Part shown: one piece after another, positions 43,803 through 51,405 of the stretch
Numbering within the stretch: the stretch's first letter is position 1
How the letters are laid out: each line of letters starts with the position of its first letter
DNA from: CAMCXT01 sp040403315
Lineage (GTDB): Bacteria; Bacteroidota; Bacteroidia; M30B66
DNA length: 64,000 nucleotides
Reading direction: 5' to 3'
Assembly (NCBI GenBank): GCA_040403315.1
Contig: JBBAKX010000007.1
Location: forward strand, 1 to 64,000
Made by a program: the position numbers and the translations under genes
Notes under the pieces: model-generated
The model's input: the letters and a program-made list of their open reading frames with translations, nothing else
The model's database searches: none
Told to the model about the DNA's origin: nothing

Positions 43803-44468
43803 ATGGCTGAAATGAATACCGACGATGGTGGCGGTGGGAAAAAGAAGCATGGTAAGAAAAGAGCAAAAAAATCCTCTACCAGGATCGACATGACGCCGAT
43901 GGTGGATTTAGGATTCCTTCTTCTTACGTTCTTCATCCTTACCACCACTTTCAATAAGCCGCAGGCCATGCAGCTTACCATGCCAAAGAAAGACGAGAAT
44001 ATTCCTCTCGAAGATCAAAGTAAAGTTCCTGCCGATCACACAATGAATGTCTTGCTTACAAAAGACAATACTGTTTATTGGTATTTCGGGATGGCTGATC
44101 CTACGAAAGGAGCTCTTCCAGCTTTAAACAAAGCAACATACGGCCCTAATGGTCTCAGAAAAGTGCTCATCGCTGAAAACAATAAGCGTCACCGCGCCTA
44201 TGATGAGATTGAAAAGCTTAAAAATGATGTAGCAACTGGTAAAATGCCTAAGGATTCTTTGGGCAAGAAAAAAGGAGATTTTTTCTCTGATAAAACCCGT
44301 AAAACAAGCATTTTAGTTGTTCTATTAAAACCTGATAAAGACGCCAAATACAAGAATATTGTAGATGCTCTTGACGAAATGGCGATCTGTAACATCGGAA
44401 CTTATGCGCTTCTTGAGGCCAACGATGTGGAAAATCAGATGATTGCGAATGCTCAAACTTATCAATAA
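43803..44468 (+). CDS. exbD: ExbD-type biopolymer transport protein, second copy
   Basis: A 221-residue paralogue. A Gly/Lys-rich cytoplasmic N-terminus precedes RIDMTPMVDLGFLLLTFFIL, again with the proton-carrying Asp. The periplasmic domain includes NVLLTKDNTVYWYFG and VVLLKPDKDAKYKNIVDALDEM, as in Bacteroidota ExbD. It shares a 24-base perfect repeat with the first copy at the IDMTPMVD codons. The two ExbD proteins may form a heterodimer in the ExbB channel. It is 58 bases from the first copy and 17 before tonB. Confidence 0.92.
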   Translation: MAEMNTDDGGGGKKKHGKKRAKKSSTRIDMTPMVDLGFLLLTFFILTTTFNKPQAMQLTMPKKDENIPLEDQSKVPADHTMNVLLTKDNTVYWYFGMADPTKGALPALNKATYGPNGLRKVLIAENNKRHRAYDEIEKLKNDVATGKMPKDSLGKKKGDFFSDKTRKTSILVVLLKPDKDAKYKNIVDALDEMAICNIGTYALLEANDVENQMIANAQTYQ

Positions 44469-44485
44469 TTCAACCCCAAAGAAAT

Positions 44486-45283
44486 ATGGCTGAATTACTC
44501 AAAATCAAAGACTTCGACGAGATCGTCTTTGAAAAACGAAATAAGGAATACGGAGCCTACGAATTGCGTAAGCGTTATAACCGTAATATGAATGTTGCCT
44601 TTGGTATCGCAATCGCAGTGTTCTTGTTCTCTGTTAGTGTTCCTACGATAATCGACAAACTAAGCGACCTCGCTACAGAGGATTTGAAAGTTCAGGAAGT
44701 AGACCTGAAACTTACTGATCCACCGCCGTTGGACAAGGACGAACCACCACCACCGCCGCCGCCACCAGATCCACCACCACCAGTGCAGGAAACTATTAAA
44801 TTTACTCCACCAGTGATTGTTGAAGAGGTGAAAGAAGAGGATATTCCACCGCCACAAGAAGTAGCAAATGAAACCACTGTTTCTACAAAAACGCAGGAAG
44901 GTTCAAATGAAATTCTTGATTTACCTGATGAAGGTGGAGGAGATGATGACGCAGGTCTTGGTAATCAAGAAATCTTTACTGTAGTGGAGAAAATGCCTGA
45001 GTTTGAGGGAGGAGAAGACAAGCTTCGTGAATTCCTTTCAAAAAACATCAAGTATCCTTCAATGGCAAAGGAGAATGGTATCACTGGAACGGTGTACATT
45101 ACATTCGTAGTTGAAGGTGATGGAAATATTACAGATGTGAAGTCGCTCAGAGGTTTAGGCGGTGGTCTTACCGAAGAAGCTGTTCGTGTTGTTAAATTGA
45201 TGCCTAATTGGACATCCGGTCGTCAGAATGGTAAACCAGTTAGGGTACAATTTACTCTGCCAGTTAAGTTTACACTTAGATAA
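44486..45283 (+). CDS. tonB: TonB energy transducer
   Basis: A 265-residue protein with one N-terminal transmembrane helix (about 34-54), a Pro-rich periplasmic spacer (about 78-110, runs of Pro with Asp and Glu), and a C-terminal TonB domain: MPEFEGGEDKLREFLSKNI, then KYPSMAKENGITGTVYITFVV and MPNWTSGRQNGKPV. It transmits proton-motive force to outer-membrane receptors. The cytoplasmic part KDFDEIVFEKRNKEYGAYELRKRYN is the usual Bacteroidota form. The gene is within the exbB operon. Confidence 0.94.
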   Translation: MAELLKIKDFDEIVFEKRNKEYGAYELRKRYNRNMNVAFGIAIAVFLFSVSVPTIIDKLSDLATEDLKVQEVDLKLTDPPPLDKDEPPPPPPPPDPPPPVQETIKFTPPVIVEEVKEEDIPPPQEVANETTVSTKTQEGSNEILDLPDEGGGDDDAGLGNQEIFTVVEKMPEFEGGEDKLREFLSKNIKYPSMAKENGITGTVYITFVVEGDGNITDVKSLRGLGGGLTEEAVRVVKLMPNWTSGRQNGKPVRVQFTLPVKFTLR

Positions 45284-45294
45284 AAGATAATAAT

Positions 45295-45495
45295 TTGAAC
45301 CGCATTTTGCGGGTGATGGGCCTGCTGGTGATATTGTCATATATCATCGTAGGCTCATCACTTGTTTTAACAGATTTCATGGGGCACCTACTAGAAGGTC
45401 AGCTCCGAAGCGTGATAGGTATAATTTGCATACTCTATGGAGTATTCAGAGGCGTACGATATTACGTCAATCTCAAGAATAATTCAGAAGAATGA
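45295..45495 (+). CDS. Small membrane protein in the TonB operon
   Basis: A 66-residue protein with two transmembrane helices (about 5-27 and 36-56) and a basic region at both ends, so the loop should be on the opposite face from the termini. The start is TTG at 45295; ATG at 45316 is an alternative that shortens the first helix. The stop overlaps the start of the PstS-like gene by four bases, arguing that it is translated. I know of no function. Confidence 0.7.
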   Translation: MNRILRVMGLLVILSYIIVGSSLVLTDFMGHLLEGQLRSVIGIICILYGVFRGVRYYVNLKNNSEE

Positions 45496-46430
45496 AAATG
45501 AAATACACAGGATGCCTTTTATTGATAGCTTTTCTGTTTTCTTGCGGAGGGAAGCCTAATAAAATCGACGAAACCACTACCCGTGGGAATATTCAAGTTG
45601 CTTCTGATGAAGCATTCAAGCAAATGCTGGAAGCCGAATTATTCATCTTTCAAACAGAGTATAAGAATGCTAAAGTAAAGCCAGTGTATACCTCAGAAGG
45701 CGAGGCGCTAGATTTATTGATGAAGGATTCGGTTCGTTTTGTAATAGCAGCTAGGAAGTTAAACGACCAAGAAAGAAAATTCTTTAAAGATAAAGACCTC
45801 AATCCAAAAGAAACATTGATTGCCTATGATGGATTAACTTTCATCTGTAATAAATCAGCGAAGGATACCAATTTGTCGTTTAATCAATTGAAATCCTTGT
45901 TCTCTGGAAAACCAATCACTTGGAAAGATTTAGATCCAACAGGTTCGAACGATACAGTTCGTGTAGTATTCGATTCTCCACGGAGTGGAAATGCACGTTT
46001 TCTAAAGGAAGCATTTTCGTTGCCTGAATTGCCTCCAAATTGTTTTGCTGCAAAGTCGAACGAGGAAGCTATAAAGTATGTTGAAAGCAATCCAAATGCA
46101 ATTGGCGTAGTAAGTTCAAACTGGATTTCTGATCCTGATGATTCCCTCACTCAAGTATTTATGGATCGTGTAAATGTAATTGGGATTTCTGCAAAAGCAG
46201 ATCCTAATGCAAAGAATGGTTATCGCCAGCCTTACCAAGAATACATCGCTGATGGGAGTTATCCATTTAAAAGAGAAATCTACATCATTAACTGCGAAAT
46301 CGGCACCCGCCTTGGCACAGGCTTTGCCTCGTTCATCGCAAGCGATAAAGGACAAAGAATTGTTTTGAAATCGGGCTTGCTTCCAGCAGTTGTTCCCGTT
46401 CGATTTATAGAAGTATCACACGAGTTTTAA
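45492..46430 (+). CDS. PstS-like phosphate-binding lipoprotein, orphan
   Basis: A 312-residue lipoprotein (lipobox LFSC, Cys at 18) with the periplasmic binding fold of PstS: GNIQVASDEAFKQML, AARKLNDQERKFF, LIAYDGLTFICNK, LKSLFSGKPITWKDL and FDSPRSGNARFLKEAF. The last contains the SGxxR phosphate-loop-like pattern. No pstCAB lies nearby, so it is not obviously part of an ABC importer. It sits in an operon after TonB and before a TPR gene and may instead act in envelope signalling or phosphate capture. Confidence 0.83.
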   Translation: MKMKYTGCLLLIAFLFSCGGKPNKIDETTTRGNIQVASDEAFKQMLEAELFIFQTEYKNAKVKPVYTSEGEALDLLMKDSVRFVIAARKLNDQERKFFKDKDLNPKETLIAYDGLTFICNKSAKDTNLSFNQLKSLFSGKPITWKDLDPTGSNDTVRVVFDSPRSGNARFLKEAFSLPELPPNCFAAKSNEEAIKYVESNPNAIGVVSSNWISDPDDSLTQVFMDRVNVIGISAKADPNAKNGYRQPYQEYIADGSYPFKREIYIINCEIGTRLGTGFASFIASDKGQRIVLKSGLLPAVVPVRFIEVSHEF

Positions 46431-46451
46431 TTTTAGTCAGATCAGATTTTC

Positions 46452-48056
46452 ATGAAAAATTTCCTTGTTTTTAGTGCGCTTTCCGCATTTTTTGTTTCAT
46501 CTGTTGATGCTCAATCATTGGATGAGGCCAAAACCCTCACGTTGAATGAACAAAATGAAGCAGCGTCTTCTATGTTCAAGCAATTGATTGCCAAATTTCC
46601 TATGAAGGGAGATTATTGGTTTTATTATGGTGAAAATCTTTTGCAATCGGATAATGCCGATTCTGCGAAAGTGCTTTACACTTTAGGCATTCAAAATGAT
46701 CCATCAAACCCATTAAACTTTATTGGCTTGGGTAAAATTGCCAAGTTGGATGGTAACCAAGCAGAGGCCGATGCGTTGTTCGCAAAAGGATTGAAGTTAG
46801 CTGATCCTAAGAATGTTGAAGTTCTCATTAGAACTGCTGAAGCACATATTTCTATCGATAAAAAGAATTTGGCAGCCGCATTTGCGTTACTTCAAACTGC
46901 TGAAAAGCTTCAGCCGAAGAACCCTGAAGTTCAAATTTTACAAGGAGATGCATTTCTCGAAAACAACGATGGAACATCTGCAATTAAATTTTACGAAAAA
47001 GCAAAATCGCTTGATCCAAAATCTCCAGCAGCAACTCTTCGTTTAGGCCAACTTTGGTTACGCGCTAGAAATATCCAAGGAAAAGATGGAGAAAAGGGTG
47101 CTTTGGAATACTACAAAGAGGCTATCGAATTAAGTCCTGATTTTGCACCAGCATATCGCGCACTTGGTGACCTTTACGCCTTGGCTCAGAAATTCCAAGA
47201 CGCAAAAGACAATTACTCAAAATATCTTCAATTATCGAAAGGAAATATTTCTGCAAAAAGACGCTATGCTGCATTCATGTATAAAACCAAAGACTATGCA
47301 GGTGCGATCAAACAATTAGAAGAGTTATTGCCAATAGATACCTCTTATAACATCAACAATCGTTTAGCGGCATATTCTTACTTTGAAACCAAGGTGTTTG
47401 ACAAAGGACTTGTTTCGATTGAAAAGTTTTTCATAAAGCAACCTGAGAATAAACTAATAGCTTCAGATTATGCTTACTACGGAAAGTTATTGTCTGCCAA
47501 TGGAAAAGACTCTACTGCAGTTGATAAACTTAAGGCAGCCATTGATAAGGATTCCTTGAATGCCGATTTATATAGCGATTTGGCATCAATCTATTCAAAA
47601 CAGAAGAAGTATGAAAATGCGATCGTATTGTATCAAAAGAAGATCAGTTTAGGGAAGGCCATTTCAAACGACTATTTCAGAATGGGGCAATCATTTTTCC
47701 AGCTTCAACAATATGGAAAAGCGGATTCATCCTTTACTAAGATTACTGAGTTGCAACCTAAATTAATGACAGGTTACATTTGGAGGGCAAAAGCCAATGC
47801 GAATCTAGATCCAGATTCTAAACTTGGCTTGGCCAAACCATTTTATGAGAAAGTAATTGAACTTGGAGCTGTTGATAGTGTGTCTTCTGTGAAGTACAAG
47901 AAGGAACTTACAGAAAGTTACAGATATCTTGGCGCTTACTTTTATCTGGTGAACAAAGACAATGTAAATGCAATATTGTATTGGGAAAAAGTTCTAGCGA
48001 TCGATCCTAACGATCAACAAGCAATCAAGGTGCTCGAAGAATTAAAGAAGAAGTAG
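46452..48056 (+). CDS. Exported TPR-repeat protein
   Basis: A 534-residue protein with a signal peptide (cleavage near VDAQ at 21) followed by some ten TPR helical repeats, for example LYTLGIQNDPSNPLNFIGLG, GALEYYKEAIELSPDFAPAYRALGDLYALA and VLAIDPNDQQAIKVLEELKKK. TPRs bind protein partners; here these may be the TonB complex or an envelope protein, since it is the last gene of the exbB-exbD-exbD-tonB operon. It is followed by a terminator. Confidence 0.85.
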   Translation: MKNFLVFSALSAFFVSSVDAQSLDEAKTLTLNEQNEAASSMFKQLIAKFPMKGDYWFYYGENLLQSDNADSAKVLYTLGIQNDPSNPLNFIGLGKIAKLDGNQAEADALFAKGLKLADPKNVEVLIRTAEAHISIDKKNLAAAFALLQTAEKLQPKNPEVQILQGDAFLENNDGTSAIKFYEKAKSLDPKSPAATLRLGQLWLRARNIQGKDGEKGALEYYKEAIELSPDFAPAYRALGDLYALAQKFQDAKDNYSKYLQLSKGNISAKRRYAAFMYKTKDYAGAIKQLEELLPIDTSYNINNRLAAYSYFETKVFDKGLVSIEKFFIKQPENKLIASDYAYYGKLLSANGKDSTAVDKLKAAIDKDSLNADLYSDLASIYSKQKKYENAIVLYQKKISLGKAISNDYFRMGQSFFQLQQYGKADSSFTKITELQPKLMTGYIWRAKANANLDPDSKLGLAKPFYEKVIELGAVDSVSSVKYKKELTESYRYLGAYFYLVNKDNVNAILYWEKVLAIDPNDQQAIKVLEELKKK

Positions 48057-48080
48057 GCTTACTGCTTGAGTAACCCTTTT

Positions 48081-48107
48081 AAATCCCGACTCGTCTCGGG
48101 ATTTTTT
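48081..48107 (+). terminator. Intrinsic terminator of the exbB-TPR operon
   Basis: AAATCCCGA pairs with TCGGGATTT around a six-base loop and is followed by TTT. It lies 24 bases past the TPR stop and sits just beyond the end of the convergent yajQ gene, so it may serve both. Confidence 0.8.
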
Positions 48108-48594
48108 ATTTCATATTGGTAAATTGAATCGGAATTCCTAAATCCTTTCCTCTCAGAAATGCAATAATATTTTGAAGATCGTCGATTTTCTTTGAAGTAA
48201 CTCTGACTTGGTCGTCCATGACTTGAGCTTGTACTTTAATACCCGAATCTTTAATTTCCTTCATGATTTTTCGGGAAGCATCCTTGTCGATGCCTGAACG
48301 AATTATTATTTCCTTTCGAATCATGTTGCCACTAGCGTATTGTTGCTTTCCAAAATCCATGCAGTTGGGATCGATCTTTTGTTTTATTAATCTAGACCGT
48401 ACAACATCTTCTATTGCAGTAACACGCATTTCGTTTTCGGTAACAATTTTTACTTGAAGCGATTTTTTGTCAAGCTCTATTTCTGTTTTAGAATCTCTAA
48501 AATCAAACCGTGTTGTTATTTCTTTGGTTGCAGCATTGATAGCATTATCAAGCGTTTGTACGTCGACCTTTGAAACGATGTCGAATGAAGCCAT
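48106..48594 (-). CDS. yajQ: YajQ-family nucleotide-binding protein
   Basis: A 162-residue two-RRM-fold protein. Motifs are MASFDIVSKVDVQTLDNAINAATKEI, RFDFRDSKTEIELDKKS and KDSGIKVQAQVMDDQVRVT with the C-terminal KDLGIPIQFTNMK. Members of this family bind cyclic di-GMP in Xanthomonas, but the function in Bacteroidota is unknown. It is convergent with the TPR gene and shares its terminator region. Confidence 0.92.
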   Translation of the reverse strand: MASFDIVSKVDVQTLDNAINAATKEITTRFDFRDSKTEIELDKKSLQVKIVTENEMRVTAIEDVVRSRLIKQKIDPNCMDFGKQQYASGNMIRKEIIIRSGIDKDASRKIMKEIKDSGIKVQAQVMDDQVRVTSKKIDDLQNIIAFLRGKDLGIPIQFTNMK

Positions 48595-48684
48595 AAGTTC
48601 AATTTATGCCAATAAAAGTAAAGAAAACAATTGATCGTCGGCTCTATGGTTTTCCCGTATTTGGCATGAAAAAACAACTAGATA

Positions 48685-48715
48685 GTTGGTGTGGTTTGAA
48701 AAGTTCTTATATTTG
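48685..48715 (+). promoter_or_regulatory. Promoter of rpsU
   Basis: GTTG (48685-48688, one mismatch to TTTG), 19 bases, then TATATTTG (48708-48715), an exact -7 box. Transcription would start about 22 bases before the rpsU ATG. Confidence 0.6.
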
Positions 48716-48744
48716 CAGCCTTAAAACTAAATCAAAAAATACAA

Positions 48745-48939
48745 ATGCTCATCATTCCAGTAAAAGAAGGCGAATCAATCGAAAAGGCACTGAAGAAATT
48801 CAAGCGTAAAGTTGAGAAAACAGGTCTCATCAAATCGCTTCGTGCTCGTCAGAAGTTTACAAAGCCATCGATTGAACGTCGTGAGGAAATTAAGCGTGCA
48901 ATTTACAGCGCGAAATTCCGCACAAACCAAGAAGCATAA
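48745..48939 (+). CDS. rpsU: 30S ribosomal protein bS21
   Basis: A 64-residue basic protein with the S21 signature VKEGESIEKALKKFKRKVEKTG and the tail KRAIYSAKFR. In Flavobacterium johnsoniae, bS21 helps hide the anti-Shine-Dalgarno of 16S rRNA; I recall that a tyrosine near residue 54 contacts it, and Tyr54 is present here. The leader before the ATG (TTAAAACTAAATCAAAAAA) has no Shine-Dalgarno. The gene is followed by a strong terminator and a Xer recombinase gene. Confidence 0.95.
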   Translation: MLIIPVKEGESIEKALKKFKRKVEKTGLIKSLRARQKFTKPSIERREEIKRAIYSAKFRTNQEA

Positions 48940-48963
48940 TAGTATTTCAAAATATATTTCCTC

Positions 48964-48991
48964 GGGGATGCTCATCAGCATCCCCTTTTTT
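48964..48991 (+). terminator. Intrinsic terminator of rpsU
   Basis: GGGGATGCT pairs perfectly with AGCATCCCC around the four-base loop CATC and is followed by six T. It lies 25 bases past the rpsU stop and separates it from the recombinase gene. Confidence 0.92.
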
Positions 48992-49029
48992 GTTTATAAC
49001 CTATCCAAGTAGCGTTCAAATTTTGATTT

Positions 49030-49938
49030 ATGCAATTTACTTTTGTTTCGATGGAGGCAATTGGCAATTTCATAGACTATCTGGAATTTGAAAAGAGATT
49101 TTCAATGCATACATTGAAAGCCTATCGTTCCGATTTGCAGCAGTTTGCATTATTTCTAAAGACAGAAGAGCAAGTTGAGAAACTTGATGACATTTCATCC
49201 CCCATGATTCGGTCTTGGTTGGTGAAAATGATGGAAGAAGGAATCGATCCGCGAAGCATTAACCGAAAAATCACGTCTTTAAAAACATTTTTCAAGTACT
49301 CAATGAAGAGCAGCTGGATTCGAACCAATCCGATGCTTAAAGTGGTTTCGCCCAAAATCCCTAAAAAACTTCCAGTTTATGTGGAAGCCCACAAATTGGA
49401 TTTTCTTTTAGACTCAACTGAATTTCCATCAGGATTCGAAGGTGCTCGCGATCGATTGATTCTGGAACTTTTTTATGGCACTGGAATGCGTCGTGCAGAA
49501 TTATTGAGTTTGTTGATGGAAGACCTCGATATTCATCAAAAACAATTGAAAGTAACTGGTAAACGCAATAAACAACGCATCATTCCATTGCATGATTCAC
49601 TGTTGAATTTGTTTCATCAATATCTAGATCTTCGTAATTCTATATCGGGAAATGATTCTTTGGTATTCATTACACCTCAAGGGAAGCCATTGTATCCTGA
49701 ATTGGTTTACAGATTGGTTAAAAAACATTTGAGCAAAGTAAGTACTCAAAAAAAGCGAAGTCCGCATGTTCTCCGACATTCATTTGCTACCGAAATGCTT
49801 AATCAAGGTGCTGATCTTAATGCAATTAAGGAAATTTTAGGGCATGCCAATTTAAGTGCTACTCAGGTGTATACTCACAATTCGATAGAGAAGCTTCGCA
49901 ATGTCTACAAGAAGGCTCATCCACGCGGTGAAGAATAA
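49030..49938 (+). CDS. XerC/XerD-type tyrosine recombinase
   Basis: A 302-residue site-specific recombinase. The N-terminal SAM-like domain begins FIDYLEFEKRFSMHTLKAYRSDL; the catalytic domain shows Arg in GTGMRRAELL, Lys in KVTGKRNKQ, the HxxR pair in SPHVLRHSFA, His in ILGHANLS and the nucleophile Tyr in TQVYTHNS. This set is complete, so the enzyme should be active. Length and sequence fit the housekeeping Xer family that resolves chromosome dimers at dif, not a phage integrase. The rpsU-xer adjacency is seen in many Bacteroidota. ATG at 49051 is an alternative start. Confidence 0.9.
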   Translation: MQFTFVSMEAIGNFIDYLEFEKRFSMHTLKAYRSDLQQFALFLKTEEQVEKLDDISSPMIRSWLVKMMEEGIDPRSINRKITSLKTFFKYSMKSSWIRTNPMLKVVSPKIPKKLPVYVEAHKLDFLLDSTEFPSGFEGARDRLILELFYGTGMRRAELLSLLMEDLDIHQKQLKVTGKRNKQRIIPLHDSLLNLFHQYLDLRNSISGNDSLVFITPQGKPLYPELVYRLVKKHLSKVSTQKKRSPHVLRHSFATEMLNQGADLNAIKEILGHANLSATQVYTHNSIEKLRNVYKKAHPRGEE

Positions 49939-49998
49939 GTTTATATTAATTATTCATTAATCGTTTTCTTGAGCAGCATTTCCTTGTAGTTTAGCTAT

Positions 49999-51405
49999 AT
50001 GTTCGGATTAGACCCTTCCTTAACTGCACTCCTGATACTCTGTATATTGTGTGCATGTATCTTTGAATTTATCAATGGATTTCACGACACTGCCAATGCA
50101 GTAGCCACAGTAATCTATACTCATTCAATGAAGCCTGTTCCAGCTGTTGTATGGTCTGGTTTTTTTAATTTCCTCGGAGTTTTTCTTGGAGGTATATCAG
50201 TTGCTGCTGGGATTTTGAAACTGTTGCCTCCTGAATCTCTTGTAGATCAAAGTGTTGCGCAGAATGTCGCTATGGTTTTAGCCTTGCTTCTTTCTGCAAT
50301 TATTTGGAATTTAGCCACTTGGTGGTTTGGTATTCCTTGCAGTTCTTCACACACTTTAATCGGAAGTATTCTCGGAGTTGGTATCGTGTTCTCTTTGGTA
50401 GGAGGAGACATGTCTTTGTCTGGAGTAAACTGGTCAAAAGCCAAAGAAACAGGGTTATCGTTGCTGGCATCTCCATTAATGGGCTTCGGATTTACGATGG
50501 GCGTTCTCGTTTTAATGCGTTATTTTATTAAGGATGCTAGGGTTTTTCAAGCGCCCAAAAATGATCAACCACCTCCAAAATGGATCAGGGGTTTGTTGAT
50601 TTTTACCTGTACTGGTGTTTCTTTCGCTCATGGATCAAATGATGGTCAAAAAGGTGTTGGACTTATCATGTTAATATTGATCAGTATTGCCCCAATGCAC
50701 TTTGCGCTTGATTTAGAAAAGGATCCCTTTAAAATGGAACAGCCCGCTAGGTCGGCTCTTACAGCTTTGGAGGCCCTTGAACCTCAACTTGCAGATCCAT
50801 TTTATAGAAGCACTACTGAGCGCATGCGTGCTGAGTTCTTCGACATCCTGCAAACGTTAGATAAAAACGAGGCTTCTAATGTTATTCCAGAAAAGGATAG
50901 ATTGAGCATCCGCAAAGACATCATCTTTATCGTTTCGAATTTTGATAAACTCAAGAAAGAGGGAGCTTTCAAAGCTGTTGATAAATCTACAGTTAAGGCA
51001 ATTGAGTCATCCTTAAAAGATATTAAGCCTTATACAAGCTATGCGCCTAGCTGGGTGATCCTAATGGTTGCTCTATCGCTAGGAATCGGAACCATGGTTG
51101 GGTGGAAGCGGATAGTAGTAACGATAGGTGAAAAAATTGGAAAAGAGCATCTTACATATGCACAAGGAGCAAGTGCAGAACTTGTTGCGGCAAGTACTAT
51201 TGGTTTGGCCACTTTAACTGGGTTACCTGTAAGTACAACGCAAGTACTCTCCTCAGGAGTAGCAGGCAGTATGGTTGCTACAAACGGATTGAAAAATCTT
51301 CAAGGCGCAACTATTAAGAGTATCGCTATTGCTTGGCTACTTACTTTACCAGTATCGATATTGCTTTCCGGAGGTTTATACTTCCTTTTTCTGCAGTTCG
51401 CTTAA
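49999..51405 (+). CDS. PiT-type inorganic phosphate transporter
   Basis: A 468-residue membrane transporter of the PHO4/PiT family, moving metal phosphate with protons or sodium. Both family repeats are visible: FINGFHDTANAVATVIYTHSM at the N-terminus with PCSSSHTLIGSILG, and SFAHGSNDGQKGVGLIML with PVSTTQVLSSGVAGSM. A cytoplasmic loop of about 100 residues (about 240-345) with charged helices lies between the halves. It is near the orphan PstS-like gene and two phosphoesterases. Its stop overlaps the convergent exonuclease-phosphatase gene by four bases. Confidence 0.93.
   Translation: MFGLDPSLTALLILCILCACIFEFINGFHDTANAVATVIYTHSMKPVPAVVWSGFFNFLGVFLGGISVAAGILKLLPPESLVDQSVAQNVAMVLALLLSAIIWNLATWWFGIPCSSSHTLIGSILGVGIVFSLVGGDMSLSGVNWSKAKETGLSLLASPLMGFGFTMGVLVLMRYFIKDARVFQAPKNDQPPPKWIRGLLIFTCTGVSFAHGSNDGQKGVGLIMLILISIAPMHFALDLEKDPFKMEQPARSALTALEALEPQLADPFYRSTTERMRAEFFDILQTLDKNEASNVIPEKDRLSIRKDIIFIVSNFDKLKKEGAFKAVDKSTVKAIESSLKDIKPYTSYAPSWVILMVALSLGIGTMVGWKRIVVTIGEKIGKEHLTYAQGASAELVAASTIGLATLTGLPVSTTQVLSSGVAGSMVATNGLKNLQGATIKSIAIAWLLTLPVSILLSGGLYFLFLQFA

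Noticed and set aside
44660..44877. Trp- and Gly-rich frames opposite tonB
   Set aside because: They are mirror images of the Pro-rich spacer of TonB; low complexity with no independent support.
49030..49938. Tyrosine recombinase as evidence of a phage or mobile element
   Set aside because: Length, motif set and the rpsU neighbour fit a housekeeping Xer protein; no phage genes, direct repeats or tRNA junction flank it.
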